A stretch of 64,000 bases of DNA from SCBR16-9 sp964537975 (GTDB lineage Bacteria; Hydrogenedentota; Hydrogenedentia; Hydrogenedentales; SCBR16-9), in the NCBI GenBank assembly GCA_964537975.1, contig CAZIDP010000001.1:1-64000 (forward strand). The letters run 5' to 3'. This document shows, one piece after another, positions 35,608 through 45,800 of the stretch. The position numbers and the translations under genes were made by a program. The notes below the pieces were generated by a model. The model did no database searches. It was not told the origin of the DNA and was given only the letters and a program-made list of their open reading frames with translations. Position 1 is the first letter of the stretch. Each line of letters begins with the position of its first letter.

Positions 35608-37542
35608 TCAAAGTGAGAGAATATATTTCACCAAGTCCTGCAGCTCATCATCCGAAAGCTCGGAAGTCTTGCCATGCTTGTCCCCTGAATTATTCTTGGT
35701 AAGTACATCCATAATGGTCGCAGCGCGACCATCATACAAATACGGTGCGGTACGCCACACTTCGTTCAGCATCGGTGTAACAAATTCCCGAATACCCAGT
35801 TCATCCGGTCCTGTGCCAATATCATGCATTTTTCCGTCAGTATAGTAAGGTCCCGAGTGACAGTACATACAACCGGCTTTATCGAAGATAACTTTACCGC
35901 GTACTGCTGCCGGACTCAGTTTTCCGTTCTCCAAGTGCGGACTTGGCAATGGCTGAAGTGTAGCCAGAAATTCGTCCACAGCCTCAGCCACTTCATCTGA
36001 CACAACAGCAAATTGTATGAATCGAAAACCAGCACGCACCGCTACCTCAGCCGATGCTCGAATACCACTTATCATTACTGGTGGCGTATAGTGTGTATAC
36101 AACAGGCTTCGGTTATTTTTTGGATTTCCAATACCGTCATTCAGCAAATCCCAGTTCAAGGCATCAGCACGGACATCGGGGTGACAACTGGCACAGCTTT
36201 GCCACTTTTGAAAACAAAGATCCGCATCAAAAAACGCTATCTCGCCTTTCCGAGCCATGGATAGTTCTGTCGTTTCACCCAATGCCAACTGCGTAACAGC
36301 CGGTGCGGTATCACTGCCTACATTCATTACAGCCAGACTGTCACTGAAATACTCTGTGACAACAACGGTATCACCAGCAACCACAACCCCGCGTGGACTG
36401 TTTCCCGGAAGCGCAATCCGCTTACGCAACCCGACCAGAAAGCCCAAGTCATTGGGGATGGCATTCAGGTTGACTGAGACTTCACTGACCCGCTCACCTT
36501 GGGCGATGCGATTGATTTTATTATGCAACGCCTCTCGGTCAATGATGCTCAGATCATGCGTTCCGGAGTGGGCCACCACGAGGGTTTTACCATCTGCCGT
36601 GCATGCAACACCCCAGGGATTCGCTGCACCCATATCGACATCGTCCAGCAGCGTTGTTGTGAGCCAGCTTTTGCTGTTCAAATCAATGATGGTCAACGCG
36701 CTGGTATTCATCCATCCCCGTTCTAGTTGCGTGGTTGGAAGGTGGAATCGACCCAATGTGTGGGTTACATAGGCATATTGTCCGTCGGGAGATATACACA
36801 CTTCACGAACACCAGTCGAGCCACTTGGTAAGAGTATGGTGGCTTCAATTTCCAGAGTAGCTGAATTTATCAGCTCAACCAGGGCAGCAACATGTCTGCT
36901 GTTAGAGGGTTGTGCAGGCAAATGGTTGGCCACTACCAGCATTGCGTCGTCTGGTGTAAGTGCTGCGGCTATCGGCTCACGAACAACCGGTGTTCTGCTA
37001 CGCACCGCACGGCTTACCAGATCATATACTACGACTTCGTTGTCAAAACGATTTCCAACATACAGTGTACAACCCGCAGAAGAAACTACTGGTGCTGTAG
37101 GGGTATGACCGGCTGGCATCGTAAACAGAACTTCGCCGTTGTCCGCATCAATTACACCTATATTGCCGACTTCCATGCCGTATGTAACAAATAGACGATT
37201 ACGCTCTTGGTCCAAGGTAATACCGTTGGGTGCTGCACCCAACGAAACAGACCAGGACACCGCACCGGTACCAACATCGACGGCTTCAACCTTTTGTCCC
37301 GTGTGATATATCACATACACAACATCACCGTTCGCACTCATCGCTGCCGCAAGCGGAGACTGGTACGGATAATCGTCACCCAAGGGAAGCCCTTCCACAC
37401 TTAACGAAGTCGCAGCCAAGTCCGTTGTCGCAAAGGTACCCAATGTACCTGCAACAAGCCAGGCAATACCTGCCGCTACCAATGCCAGACGGCAAATGCT
37501 TAACCTATATGGAAACCACATCAATCTATTCAGTTTTTTCAT
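35608..37542 (-). CDS. Exported YVTN beta-propeller fused to a dihaem CCP/MauG-like cytochrome c peroxidase domain
   Basis: ATG at 37542 (MKKLNRLMWFPYR), giving about 644 aa; the frame opens further upstream to 37599. A signal segment (LALVAAGIAWLVAGTLGTFA) is followed by a propeller from about 50 to 425 with YVTN-type units (GDVVYVIYHTGQKVEAVDV, NRLFVTYGMEVGNIGVIDADNG, YAYVTHTLGRF). The C-terminal third has two c-type haem sites, CASCH (about 450-454) and CMYCH (about 558-562), in the CCP/MauG arrangement with TPMLNEVWRTAPYLYDGRA. Propeller-peroxidase fusions occur widely. Here the combination beside HZS-alpha-like genes recalls the beta (propeller) and gamma (dihaem peroxidase-like) subunits of hydrazine synthase. 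The similarity of layout is what I see; shared function is inference. Confidence 0.85.
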   Translation of the reverse strand: MKKLNRLMWFPYRLSICRLALVAAGIAWLVAGTLGTFATTDLAATSLSVEGLPLGDDYPYQSPLAAAMSANGDVVYVIYHTGQKVEAVDVGTGAVSWSVSLGAAPNGITLDQERNRLFVTYGMEVGNIGVIDADNGEVLFTMPAGHTPTAPVVSSAGCTLYVGNRFDNEVVVYDLVSRAVRSRTPVVREPIAAALTPDDAMLVVANHLPAQPSNSRHVAALVELINSATLEIEATILLPSGSTGVREVCISPDGQYAYVTHTLGRFHLPTTQLERGWMNTSALTIIDLNSKSWLTTTLLDDVDMGAANPWGVACTADGKTLVVAHSGTHDLSIIDREALHNKINRIAQGERVSEVSVNLNAIPNDLGFLVGLRKRIALPGNSPRGVVVAGDTVVVTEYFSDSLAVMNVGSDTAPAVTQLALGETTELSMARKGEIAFFDADLCFQKWQSCASCHPDVRADALNWDLLNDGIGNPKNNRSLLYTHYTPPVMISGIRASAEVAVRAGFRFIQFAVVSDEVAEAVDEFLATLQPLPSPHLENGKLSPAAVRGKVIFDKAGCMYCHSGPYYTDGKMHDIGTGPDELGIREFVTPMLNEVWRTAPYLYDGRAATIMDVLTKNNSGDKHGKTSELSDDELQDLVKYILSL

Positions 37543-37680
37543 TTTCTCATCGTCCTTAATAATATCTACACCAGTCACCCTATCCGGCCCTGAACTCAAT
37601 GCCCGGATAATTTATGTTTAACAATTGCAATGCTCCAAAGCCGATTACTTATATCTACATAGTGGTATTCAGATTGTGCT

Positions 37681-39168
37681 TCATACCGTTAATCTATCGC
37701 TTGCCACTCTTCTCCCGGTGACATCTACAGCTACGATTTCAAAGACATCACCGGCGTGCTCTGTTTCAAACACAAAGGGTGATTTGGAAATCTGTGGATG
37801 ATGCAGGACTGTTTCCAACAAAACGCCCTCTCGCAATATCTCATAATGCGCCAATGGCTCATCCCCTGCGTAAGCCGTATGCCAGCGCAACAAAACCTTG
37901 TCTTCCACCAACTCACAGGCTGGGTCTTGCGGTGCAGTCAGGCCCTTATCAGGCTTTTGAAACCAATTCGTCTGGCCATTCTTGGCATGGAGTCCCAATG
38001 GTTCCAAGGCTCGACGTTCTTCAACGTCCAGTTCATCAGGAGCAATCTGCGCGGCATAAAAGTCCTGGACAAGCTGACAACGAAGCGGATCGTCACTGAT
38101 CTCGCCTATTCCAATAATCAGTGTATGGATACCCGGTGTACAGAGTACATATTCAATCAGCGGTTTACTGGGAATCGTCTCAGAACCAACAGTACGGCCA
38201 ACATCATTAAAATCCCGGGACCAGCGAGCTTCCTTGGCGTACATGGCACCATCTGCAAATACCTTCATCCCGATGACTGCCATATTTTTCGCCTGCGCCA
38301 AGGGAATAACGTTGTATTGCATATTCAAGTAGCGTCGATCATTCACATTCATCGACACAAGCATGCCATCGAGCAAATCCCATTGGTCTCGCTGTATCAT
38401 TTCCATCATGACTGCGGCATCATCATGCCCGGAAAACCCAAGATGTCGCACCAGTTTCTCATGATCAGGATTTAACCCGGTATGGTTTGTGCCATCACGA
38501 TAATCCCGAAGTGCGACGAGAGCGCCTATGCCCTCATCCGCATTCAGCGGAGTCTCAAGCCCTTTATAAAGCACATCCACTTCTTCCATCGCCACAAGAT
38601 TGTGAATAAGAAACATATCCACATAAGCACCATCAGGGTAAGTGCCGTCATCATTACCAAACATCTGTGAAAGGGAGCGTTTCAGATCGGCCACAGCCCC
38701 TTCCCCGTGATCTCCCTGGGTGGCATTGCGTACATTCGGTAACTCGGGATATCCTCCTGCCGCCCAGCGCACCATAGACTTCGATGTCAGGAAGATACTC
38801 TCCCTGCGCTCAACATCATATCCGGGGAACCCTGGAACCAGGTTTAATTCTTTGAACGCTTTACCCAAATTTAATTGGCTGGGACCGTAGACATTGGAAG
38901 TGTCAAAGTAATTCACCCCCATATCAAAGGCTTTGGTAATAATAGCTACGGGGTCCACATCTGGTGGTGTCCATTGAATAGAGCCTTGCCCACCAAGCCC
39001 CAAAGTGGTCACATCAAAGTTAATTTTCCCAAAGTGACGTTTCATCGGTTGAGGTAAAGCATCCAGACCAAAAGCAGTTGACATCGAAAACGATGTAGCT
39101 GTGGCGGCCATTGCGGATAGCTGCATAAAATTACGTCTGGAGAGTTTGACGTTCTTTAGCTGTTTCAT
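37681..39168 (-). CDS. Exported aldo/keto reductase with Tat-like signal and C-terminal FN3-like domain
   Basis: The ATG at 39168 follows a GGGGG run; the longer frame to 39237 is not supported. The 495-aa product begins MKQLKNVKLSRRNFMQLSAMAATATS, a twin-arginine (SRRNF) signal. Residues about 50-370 have the aldo/keto reductase barrel with its catalytic tetrad: Asp and Tyr in FDTSNVYGPS, Lys in SIFLTSKSM, His in DMFLIHNL. A C-terminal domain of about 85 residues (LVEDKVLLRWHTAYAGDEPLAHYEILREG) looks like fibronectin type III. Export by Tat would fit folding with a nicotinamide cofactor in the cytoplasm. It lies between the NHL-propeller gene and the propeller-peroxidase gene, so it is part of the cluster. 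Substrate unknown. Confidence 0.85.
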   Translation of the reverse strand: MKQLKNVKLSRRNFMQLSAMAATATSFSMSTAFGLDALPQPMKRHFGKINFDVTTLGLGGQGSIQWTPPDVDPVAIITKAFDMGVNYFDTSNVYGPSQLNLGKAFKELNLVPGFPGYDVERRESIFLTSKSMVRWAAGGYPELPNVRNATQGDHGEGAVADLKRSLSQMFGNDDGTYPDGAYVDMFLIHNLVAMEEVDVLYKGLETPLNADEGIGALVALRDYRDGTNHTGLNPDHEKLVRHLGFSGHDDAAVMMEMIQRDQWDLLDGMLVSMNVNDRRYLNMQYNVIPLAQAKNMAVIGMKVFADGAMYAKEARWSRDFNDVGRTVGSETIPSKPLIEYVLCTPGIHTLIIGIGEISDDPLRCQLVQDFYAAQIAPDELDVEERRALEPLGLHAKNGQTNWFQKPDKGLTAPQDPACELVEDKVLLRWHTAYAGDEPLAHYEILREGVLLETVLHHPQISKSPFVFETEHAGDVFEIVAVDVTGRRVASDRLTV

Positions 39169-39211
39169 TATACACCCCCTTATGCCTTGCATAGTTCTAC
39201 GAACAATTACC

Positions 39212-40084
39212 CTATGGCAACTCAAAAACAGCGACACGATTCACAAGAAATTGTGGCACATAGAGCAAGCCTCGGTCACGATCAATACCAATATCCGCGG
39301 GCGATTCCAATGCAGCCATGGTGGTGACCGTATTACGGTCACTCGCAATCCTGACAACCTGGTTACCTGGAAAATCTGATACGATGAAGCTACCATCATC
39401 AAGCACTTCAATCCCGTCCAAGCTTACAAAATGCGATTCCAGTCCAAAAGCCTGAGGAGGCTCTACACCACTGCGATCAATCTCATAGACTTCATGCAAA
39501 TCCCAGGACACCGCAAACATCTTTTCGTTGTGGAAGGTGATGCCATTGACACTTTCCAACTCGGCTACTACTTCGTGTGAGGCTCCACCCGTCACGTCCA
39601 GGCGCAAAATATGGCCTACCGAAAAGTCTGAGACATACACTCCCTGGCCGTCAGTGGCCATATCGTTGAGACCTTCAGCACCTGGAACTTCGATACGATC
39701 AATCGGCTCACCATCCGGCAATGCAAAAACAAGGATACGCGTATTATCGGCTACATATAATCGGTTGTTTAAAATGCACATGCCCTTGGGGCTGTTGATG
39801 ACGAAATCGGGGCTGCTGTCAATCCAGCGGAGCGTTTCAACCGTACCATCGACATGCAACCTGGAAATGAACCCTTTTCCATTATCTTCCCAATAGGCTT
39901 CACCATCTGCCTCAATATTGGAAACATATATGAAATCACTTTCTGGATCAGGCAACACACATTCCGGCACATCAAAACCTTCTGTTACAGTAATCGGTTC
40001 AATGGAGGCCTCCTGCGCGATCAAGTCAGCACAGGAAAACAGCGTTAACAACAAACACACCAGACTCAACCCATTTTTAACCAT
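39212..40084 (-). CDS. Secreted SMP-30/NHL-type beta-propeller protein
   Basis: The ATG at 40084 has AAAGGAG 8 nt upstream. The 290-aa product has a signal peptide (MVKNGLSLVCLLLTLFSCADLIAQ), which may be a lipoprotein signal through the Cys of LFSC. The rest is a propeller: ECVLPDPESDFIYVSNIEADG, INSPKGMCILNNRLYVADN, GLNDMATDGQGVYVSDFSVGHILRLDV, DGIEVLDDGSFIVSDFPGNQVVRI. This layout resembles SMP-30/gluconolactonase/strictosidine-synthase-like proteins. No metal-ligand set is obvious, so it may be a binding rather than a catalytic propeller. It lies 43 nt before the Tat aldo/keto reductase and 38 nt after the next HzsA-related gene. Confidence 0.8.
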   Translation of the reverse strand: MVKNGLSLVCLLLTLFSCADLIAQEASIEPITVTEGFDVPECVLPDPESDFIYVSNIEADGEAYWEDNGKGFISRLHVDGTVETLRWIDSSPDFVINSPKGMCILNNRLYVADNTRILVFALPDGEPIDRIEVPGAEGLNDMATDGQGVYVSDFSVGHILRLDVTGGASHEVVAELESVNGITFHNEKMFAVSWDLHEVYEIDRSGVEPPQAFGLESHFVSLDGIEVLDDGSFIVSDFPGNQVVRIASDRNTVTTMAALESPADIGIDRDRGLLYVPQFLVNRVAVFELP

Positions 40085-40122
40085 CTTGTTTCTCCTTTTA
40101 TGTGGCCACAAAAACCACAATA

Positions 40123-42720
40123 CTATTTCAACGTTGGATAGGCAATCTCGCCTCGTAATTGAGCCTCACCACCCTCCTTCTCATATACACCATAAAAGAG
40201 GGAGACGGAATCGAGCCATAGTACTATCCGGTGCATGTCTTCGTCAGAAAGTTCTACGTCATGGTGTCCCGCCTGCAACATAGCATACAACCTGGATGCG
40301 CGTGCTCCGAATTCGCCCGGGGTTGTTCGATACCATTTGGGATCGTCAAAACCTGTTCCCCCATAATCATAAAAACCAAACTCCGGCGCCAGACTGATGT
40401 AGGATTGATAATAAACCGTATCCCGATTCATCCAGTTACCCCCAGGATAGGTCGCCAGACTGCTGTCAAGAGGGGGAGCTGTATCTGCGTTTTCCTGATG
40501 GCATGCAACACAGTTCTGCTCCAGAACAGGCTGTACCAGACGAGGATAACTGAAGGGGTTACTGCCATCGACATCTGGTTCAAGCACCGAAGGAGGGCGT
40601 TGCATCGCCATCGGAAAAGCGACTGGGGGTGGCGCGTTGTGACGTGGTTCGTGACAGCCCTGACACATGGCCTGTTCGCCTGGTTGAAATTGTGTTGCCG
40701 ATCGCATGGAGGTAACTGCCAGACCATCAGAATCCAATGCTTGAAAGTACACCGTACGCAGTGCCGGAATTTTAAAATAGGCACTACCATCAGACTCAAC
40801 CGGCACGGTTCCCAGCACCGCACGGGCAAGATTAATCGAGTCTGCTCCCTGTGGAATCTGAATACCGGTGTTGTGTGGCACCAAGTCAGAGGCGACGGAA
40901 AGGGGAAATATCTGGTACACACGTAGCGCATCGATTTTTGTCCCCTCAGGCCAGGGCATCAAGCTGTCATACACATCCACCACACCGACAATTGCTTCTG
41001 GCTCTTCATTTTCAGCAATACGCTGTGATTGCTCCGGTATAACCGGAGGAACAGGGCGAGGTCGCAGGGGAAGTGGATTGTGACTACCAATTTCCACATC
41101 ACGATAAAGCAATTCCCGGTTACCGAAGCTGTCCAGCAAATACAATCCGTAGTGTCCTTTGGGTACTTCAATCCCGGGCACTTCCATTGCTGCATCATAA
41201 ACTGCCAGATAATAATTTTCACTCAGTGGCGTTGCCTGCCCAAATGTTTGCGCATCTATAGCCCCTTCACTTTCAGGAAATGGCGCTTCTGGTGTCAAGC
41301 GCCGGACAGGCGCCATTTTGTCGTCGTCGGGAACACGCGGATCAAATACTATCAGTGAGCCAAATGCCTGGCCGTGATGGGGTGCCGCAGTGGCGACATA
41401 CTTTCGAGAATTCGGGATGGCCCGAATGTCCAATTGCATGTCAGCCCGGTCATATCGCTGGGAATAATTGCCATGAATAGCTCGTGGATCACGACCATCA
41501 GGTGTTATAACCCACGGATGATGCGCAACGACCCCATGTCGGTCAACATAATCCCAACGCGTAAACATTATCATGCCGTCGTGGGAAACACTCGGGTGCC
41601 ATTCATTGGACTCATTAAAACTGATTCGACGGATATCTGATCCGTCCGGGGCCATATCAAACAAGGTGAACACCGGACACACGCGTCCACAGCGCAGGTA
41701 GCCGCCCCGACGCTCACTGTTAAACACGATCCGCCCACTTGGCATCAACACCGGATCAAAGTCGTTCCAGTTGCCATCGGTTATCTGTTCCAAACCGCTT
41801 CCATCAACATTGACTCTGAAAATATGATAACAACGCCCTTCATGCCAATACCCTTGTTCTGGGTGATTGGTATGGTGCCTGATTTGCTGGTCTCCCCTGT
41901 TCTCCACATAGGCAAATAAGATATACCGGGCATCATAGGAAAGATGCGGTGATAAAAATGAACCTCCGGTATCGTTTCCATGGCGTGTCCCCAGGCCATC
42001 GTAGTGCAGTTCAGGTGGTGTACTCGGCCCACCACAAAGGCGTTCGCCCCTCAGACGACCGCGTTCAACGACCGCGTCCGCCAACACATCCCGTATATGT
42101 GGATTGGCACCAAACGCATTTTCCAGCACAAACAATCCCCCACCGGGTGTAGCAGCAATGCCTGCGTATTGATCAACCATATGGTCGTACAATGCCCGAT
42201 GGCGTTTTATGAACACAACATCGTCAAAGTCCAGAATTGGATTACTGAAAGCAATTTGACGGCGCAAGCGACAAGCTTCAAGATACAGATGGTAACGTAC
42301 AGCTATATTATCAACTTCAATTGTCAATCGGGCAGCATCCAGATGCTGCCACGCATTAAAATATTCATCAAAACTGATAGCAGGATTTGACTGTTCCAAA
42401 TCTTCCAGCAAGGCAAAGGTACGGCGAAGAACGACATCGGCTGGGTCACGGTCTGCATCAAAGATAAGCGCTTCGCTTCGAAATGCCTGCTCCTGAATGC
42501 CTTCGAAAAAATCTCTGCGGGCCAAATCATGATTAAGCGCAACATACTGCCGATGCCACTCATCCTCCATACGTATGCTCACAGGAATGCGATGCTCTGA
42601 AGCTACAACAGAAAAAGCCCCAAGTAGCATCGGGACAATATTCATGACGATAAGCACCTTAAAATTGTCTAAGAAAGTGCTGTAATATCTCGATAGCGTT
42701 GTTAAGCTTTTCATATTCAT
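40123..42720 (-). CDS. HzsA-related dihaem cytochrome c (minimal form)
   Basis: The start is uncertain: ATG at 42720 is used, with a GTG at 42735 and an ATG at 42645 (AAGGTG upstream) as alternatives. The product is about 865 aa with a hydrophobic export segment (VLIVMNIVPMLLGAFSVVAS). It has the family motif SNPILDFDDVVFIKR. The propeller (about 255-570) includes SERRGGYLRCG and APHHGQAFGSLIVFD. The HZS-alpha-like segment (LGTVPVESDGSAYFKIPALRTVYFQALDSDG) precedes CQGCH (about 686-690). CVACH follows 51 residues later. No extra domain is attached, so this is the core architecture of the family. It is closest by eye to the LamG paralogue (both have RWDYVDRxN/H and CxGCHExxH). The second His four residues after the haem His is shared only by these two. 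Confidence 0.85.
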   Translation of the reverse strand: MNMKSLTTLSRYYSTFLDNFKVLIVMNIVPMLLGAFSVVASEHRIPVSIRMEDEWHRQYVALNHDLARRDFFEGIQEQAFRSEALIFDADRDPADVVLRRTFALLEDLEQSNPAISFDEYFNAWQHLDAARLTIEVDNIAVRYHLYLEACRLRRQIAFSNPILDFDDVVFIKRHRALYDHMVDQYAGIAATPGGGLFVLENAFGANPHIRDVLADAVVERGRLRGERLCGGPSTPPELHYDGLGTRHGNDTGGSFLSPHLSYDARYILFAYVENRGDQQIRHHTNHPEQGYWHEGRCYHIFRVNVDGSGLEQITDGNWNDFDPVLMPSGRIVFNSERRGGYLRCGRVCPVFTLFDMAPDGSDIRRISFNESNEWHPSVSHDGMIMFTRWDYVDRHGVVAHHPWVITPDGRDPRAIHGNYSQRYDRADMQLDIRAIPNSRKYVATAAPHHGQAFGSLIVFDPRVPDDDKMAPVRRLTPEAPFPESEGAIDAQTFGQATPLSENYYLAVYDAAMEVPGIEVPKGHYGLYLLDSFGNRELLYRDVEIGSHNPLPLRPRPVPPVIPEQSQRIAENEEPEAIVGVVDVYDSLMPWPEGTKIDALRVYQIFPLSVASDLVPHNTGIQIPQGADSINLARAVLGTVPVESDGSAYFKIPALRTVYFQALDSDGLAVTSMRSATQFQPGEQAMCQGCHEPRHNAPPPVAFPMAMQRPPSVLEPDVDGSNPFSYPRLVQPVLEQNCVACHQENADTAPPLDSSLATYPGGNWMNRDTVYYQSYISLAPEFGFYDYGGTGFDDPKWYRTTPGEFGARASRLYAMLQAGHHDVELSDEDMHRIVLWLDSVSLFYGVYEKEGGEAQLRGEIAYPTLK

Positions 42721-42841
42721 GTTACCCGGCACCACTGTAGTGCTTTACGTTGATATCAAACACCGACTCGAATATAACCGATTCAGACAGTAAGTATTGC
42801 GCAAGCAAAATTCATAGGAAAAAATCCCCCTGTATCTGTAT

Positions 42842-45800
42842 TTAATCCATTACGGTTTCAACTTTTAATTGCCAATCAAACAAATTCTTCCCCATTCTGA
42901 TTGCCTCGCGAAAGCGCATTTCAATCTGGCGCCGCTGTTGGTATTTGTTATCGCGCCACAAATCGATTCCGCTGAGCGTGAAGCCTTCCATACCTACATC
43001 AGGTTGTTTTGCCAACTGTTCTTTACCAATCCGGATTATCTCCAATGCTTCCAAGTAAGCTGGCGTATTGGGTTCCAGATGTTGCAGCACAGGACTTAAC
43101 TCTGGACGATCAAAACTGACCAAAGGCCCTTGATTAGAGCTATGGCCAAATTGCAGCCCCAGATTAACTCCGGTAAGTTCTGCCAAGCGGTTCAACTGTT
43201 CACTGGTAATGGGTGAGCGCCCTCCCGGATTGATGGGATATGAAGTAGCGTAGTCCGGATAAAAGACCGCATTCAGATCAATCCAGGCAGCAACTGTTTC
43301 AATTGCTTCTTTGCTTATATCCACGTGTTCGTGTAACTCGTGTTCATTTAGAAGAACCTGCATTAAAGGGCTGGCATGAGAACCCCAGGAATACGCAGGT
43401 TGTGTTTTCGCTGGCCCGCCACCAATAACATTGATATATTGTTTTCGCCACAACTCGTTGTACGATGTATTGAATATCAGGTTTTGGTCAGCAGCCAAAT
43501 TGAGTTTTTCACCAGCCGCTTCTCCAAAATCATGGCATTGCACACAATGCCGGTCAAAGACTGGCTGCACCTCGGTCAAATAGCTGAATGATTCGAATGA
43601 ACCACGCCAGCCTTCCAGCGGGACGGGGGCTGATCGCAATGCCAGGGGCATTTCGCGTGCCTCGTCCAATGGTGGTGCCAGGCGACGGTCTTCATGGCAA
43701 CCGATGCATCCGGTAGTCTCACCAGATTGTACCACTGTTCCGCTGCGCATGGACTGAATCATCATGCCGTTTTCATCCAGTAACTGAAAATAAACAAATT
43801 TATCTGAAGGAACGTAGAAATAGGCGGAACCATCGGAGGCAACAGGCACCGTACCCAGGATTCTCTTGGTTTCAAAGCTGTGCCAGTTTACACCCGGGTG
43901 CGTTTGCCCCTGCGCGTTCCACTGGCCAGGCACCCAAAACCGCTTTTCAGGTGACTCAACTATCCGTAACGATTTCACAGAGCCACGTTCCACACCATAC
44001 ATATAGCTGCCTTCGTAGACATCCTGTACATACAAGTACCCATCGGCATTTTCAAAATCGCGTCTTGAAGGTATTATTGCCGGTCGAGTATGGGCTGCCA
44101 GTGGTATGGGATTGTAGCAACCGGGATTTTCAGCATGTAACAGTAGTTCATTTCCAAATACATCAACTAAAAATATGCCCGTGCGATTATTGACATCGCC
44201 CGGATACCCACTCCCCGCTGTTAAACGCGATACAAGAAAATAACTTTCGCTTATTGGATGGGGATCTTGATATTTTGGAGTCACCTGCACAAAATCATCG
44301 GGTACAAAATCGTTGGATGGATCACGCACCAGTTCCTTGGCAGTTTCAGGCCAAATCTGTTGCACCGGAGCACGACCGTCCATTCCCAGTCGTCGGTCTA
44401 TAACAGCCAGTGCCCCCCAGGCGATATCATGGCAAGACGAAAAAATGGCAAGTACCTGCTGGGTACCTGGAATTATCCGTCCATCAATCACTGCCCCAGG
44501 TGCAGGAGTATTGTTTCCCCAATAGATTGCCTGATTGGTTCCGTCTGGATTTACCGTCCATAAAGCCTGGGCATCACCAAAGTTGCGATCCACATATTCC
44601 CAGCGATCATACAAGATACGACCGTCAGGCATGATATCGGTTGCCCTGTCAAACAGGGTATTTTTCGTAATCTGGTGAATGTTCGAACCGTCTGCTTCCA
44701 TGCGGTAGAGGTTGGCCATCAGGTGTCTGTTGCACATGCAGTACTTTGGTTCGCGGGTAGAGGAGAAAACGATGCTGTCGTCTGGCAGATAAAGCGGGTG
44801 GATATCGTCCACATCCGGTAAAAACGTCAATTGTTTCAACCCTGTACCGTCGGTATTAATCTCGTAAATATGGTAGCTGTCCTCTGGATTCTGCCGCATG
44901 GAAAAGATAATTTTTTCGCCATCCCAATGCACTCTTGGATCGCGAATAACCCCTTCTGGTGCTTCAAGCAAGGTATGAACCTCTCCCCCAACTCCCAAAT
45001 CAAGAATTTTCAACGCGCTCCCCGGCCTGAAATGTCCCTGATTGTATTCATTTTCCGCATCAGGCGAAAAATTATGGGTGTTATGGTGGTCATAAGTGTA
45101 CTGGTGGCGGACAACAAACAGAATGGGATACTCGAGAATCAAGGGATTTGACAGAAGAGCTTCCTGTTTTAAGCTTTCAAAACGACCAATGTAATGTGTT
45201 GAATTTTCATCTGCCTTGACCAGCTCAGACTCCAGATGATCGAGCTGTGTGCGGTATTCCGCCCCATTGGGATACTGCTCACCGAAAGTGCTGATAAGGT
45301 GCGTAATAGCCTGGCGAAGTGGACGATGCTGAGATTCGATTTTTTCACGCGCACGAGCCGTGTTTCGTTCTTGTGTAGCTTCCTGATCGATGTAACCATT
45401 GGAACTGAAGTCGTCAAAAGTAATGTGGCCCCAGCTTCCAGATTCTTTGTCGACCAAGCGAAGAAATACCTTTTGGTCAATCCAGGGTTCAACATCCCAG
45501 TCGACCGGATACATGGTTTGACTGTTTTGTCCCCGGGCATACAGCACCTCGGTACCGTCTTCCGTGCAAAGAGCGACATAAGTAGCCTCGTGATTGCCAC
45601 CACCAACGCGCATTGAAGCTTTCGTACCTGTCAAGACAAATACCGGAGACTCTACAACACCGGATTGGGAATCATCAGGTTGATCTGAGTCTGACTGCTC
45701 CAGGGTGGTCAGGTAGTAAATACCTTGCTTAGTGTATGGGGTATCCTGGTGAAACTCGAGCTTTCGGTCTCCCAACAACTTGCAGAACAAGCCTTCGACT

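Noticed and set aside
37681..39237. Longer start for the Tat-exported aldo/keto reductase
   Set aside because: It would bury the twin-arginine signal behind about 23 residues. The GGGGG-preceded ATG at 39168 fits better.
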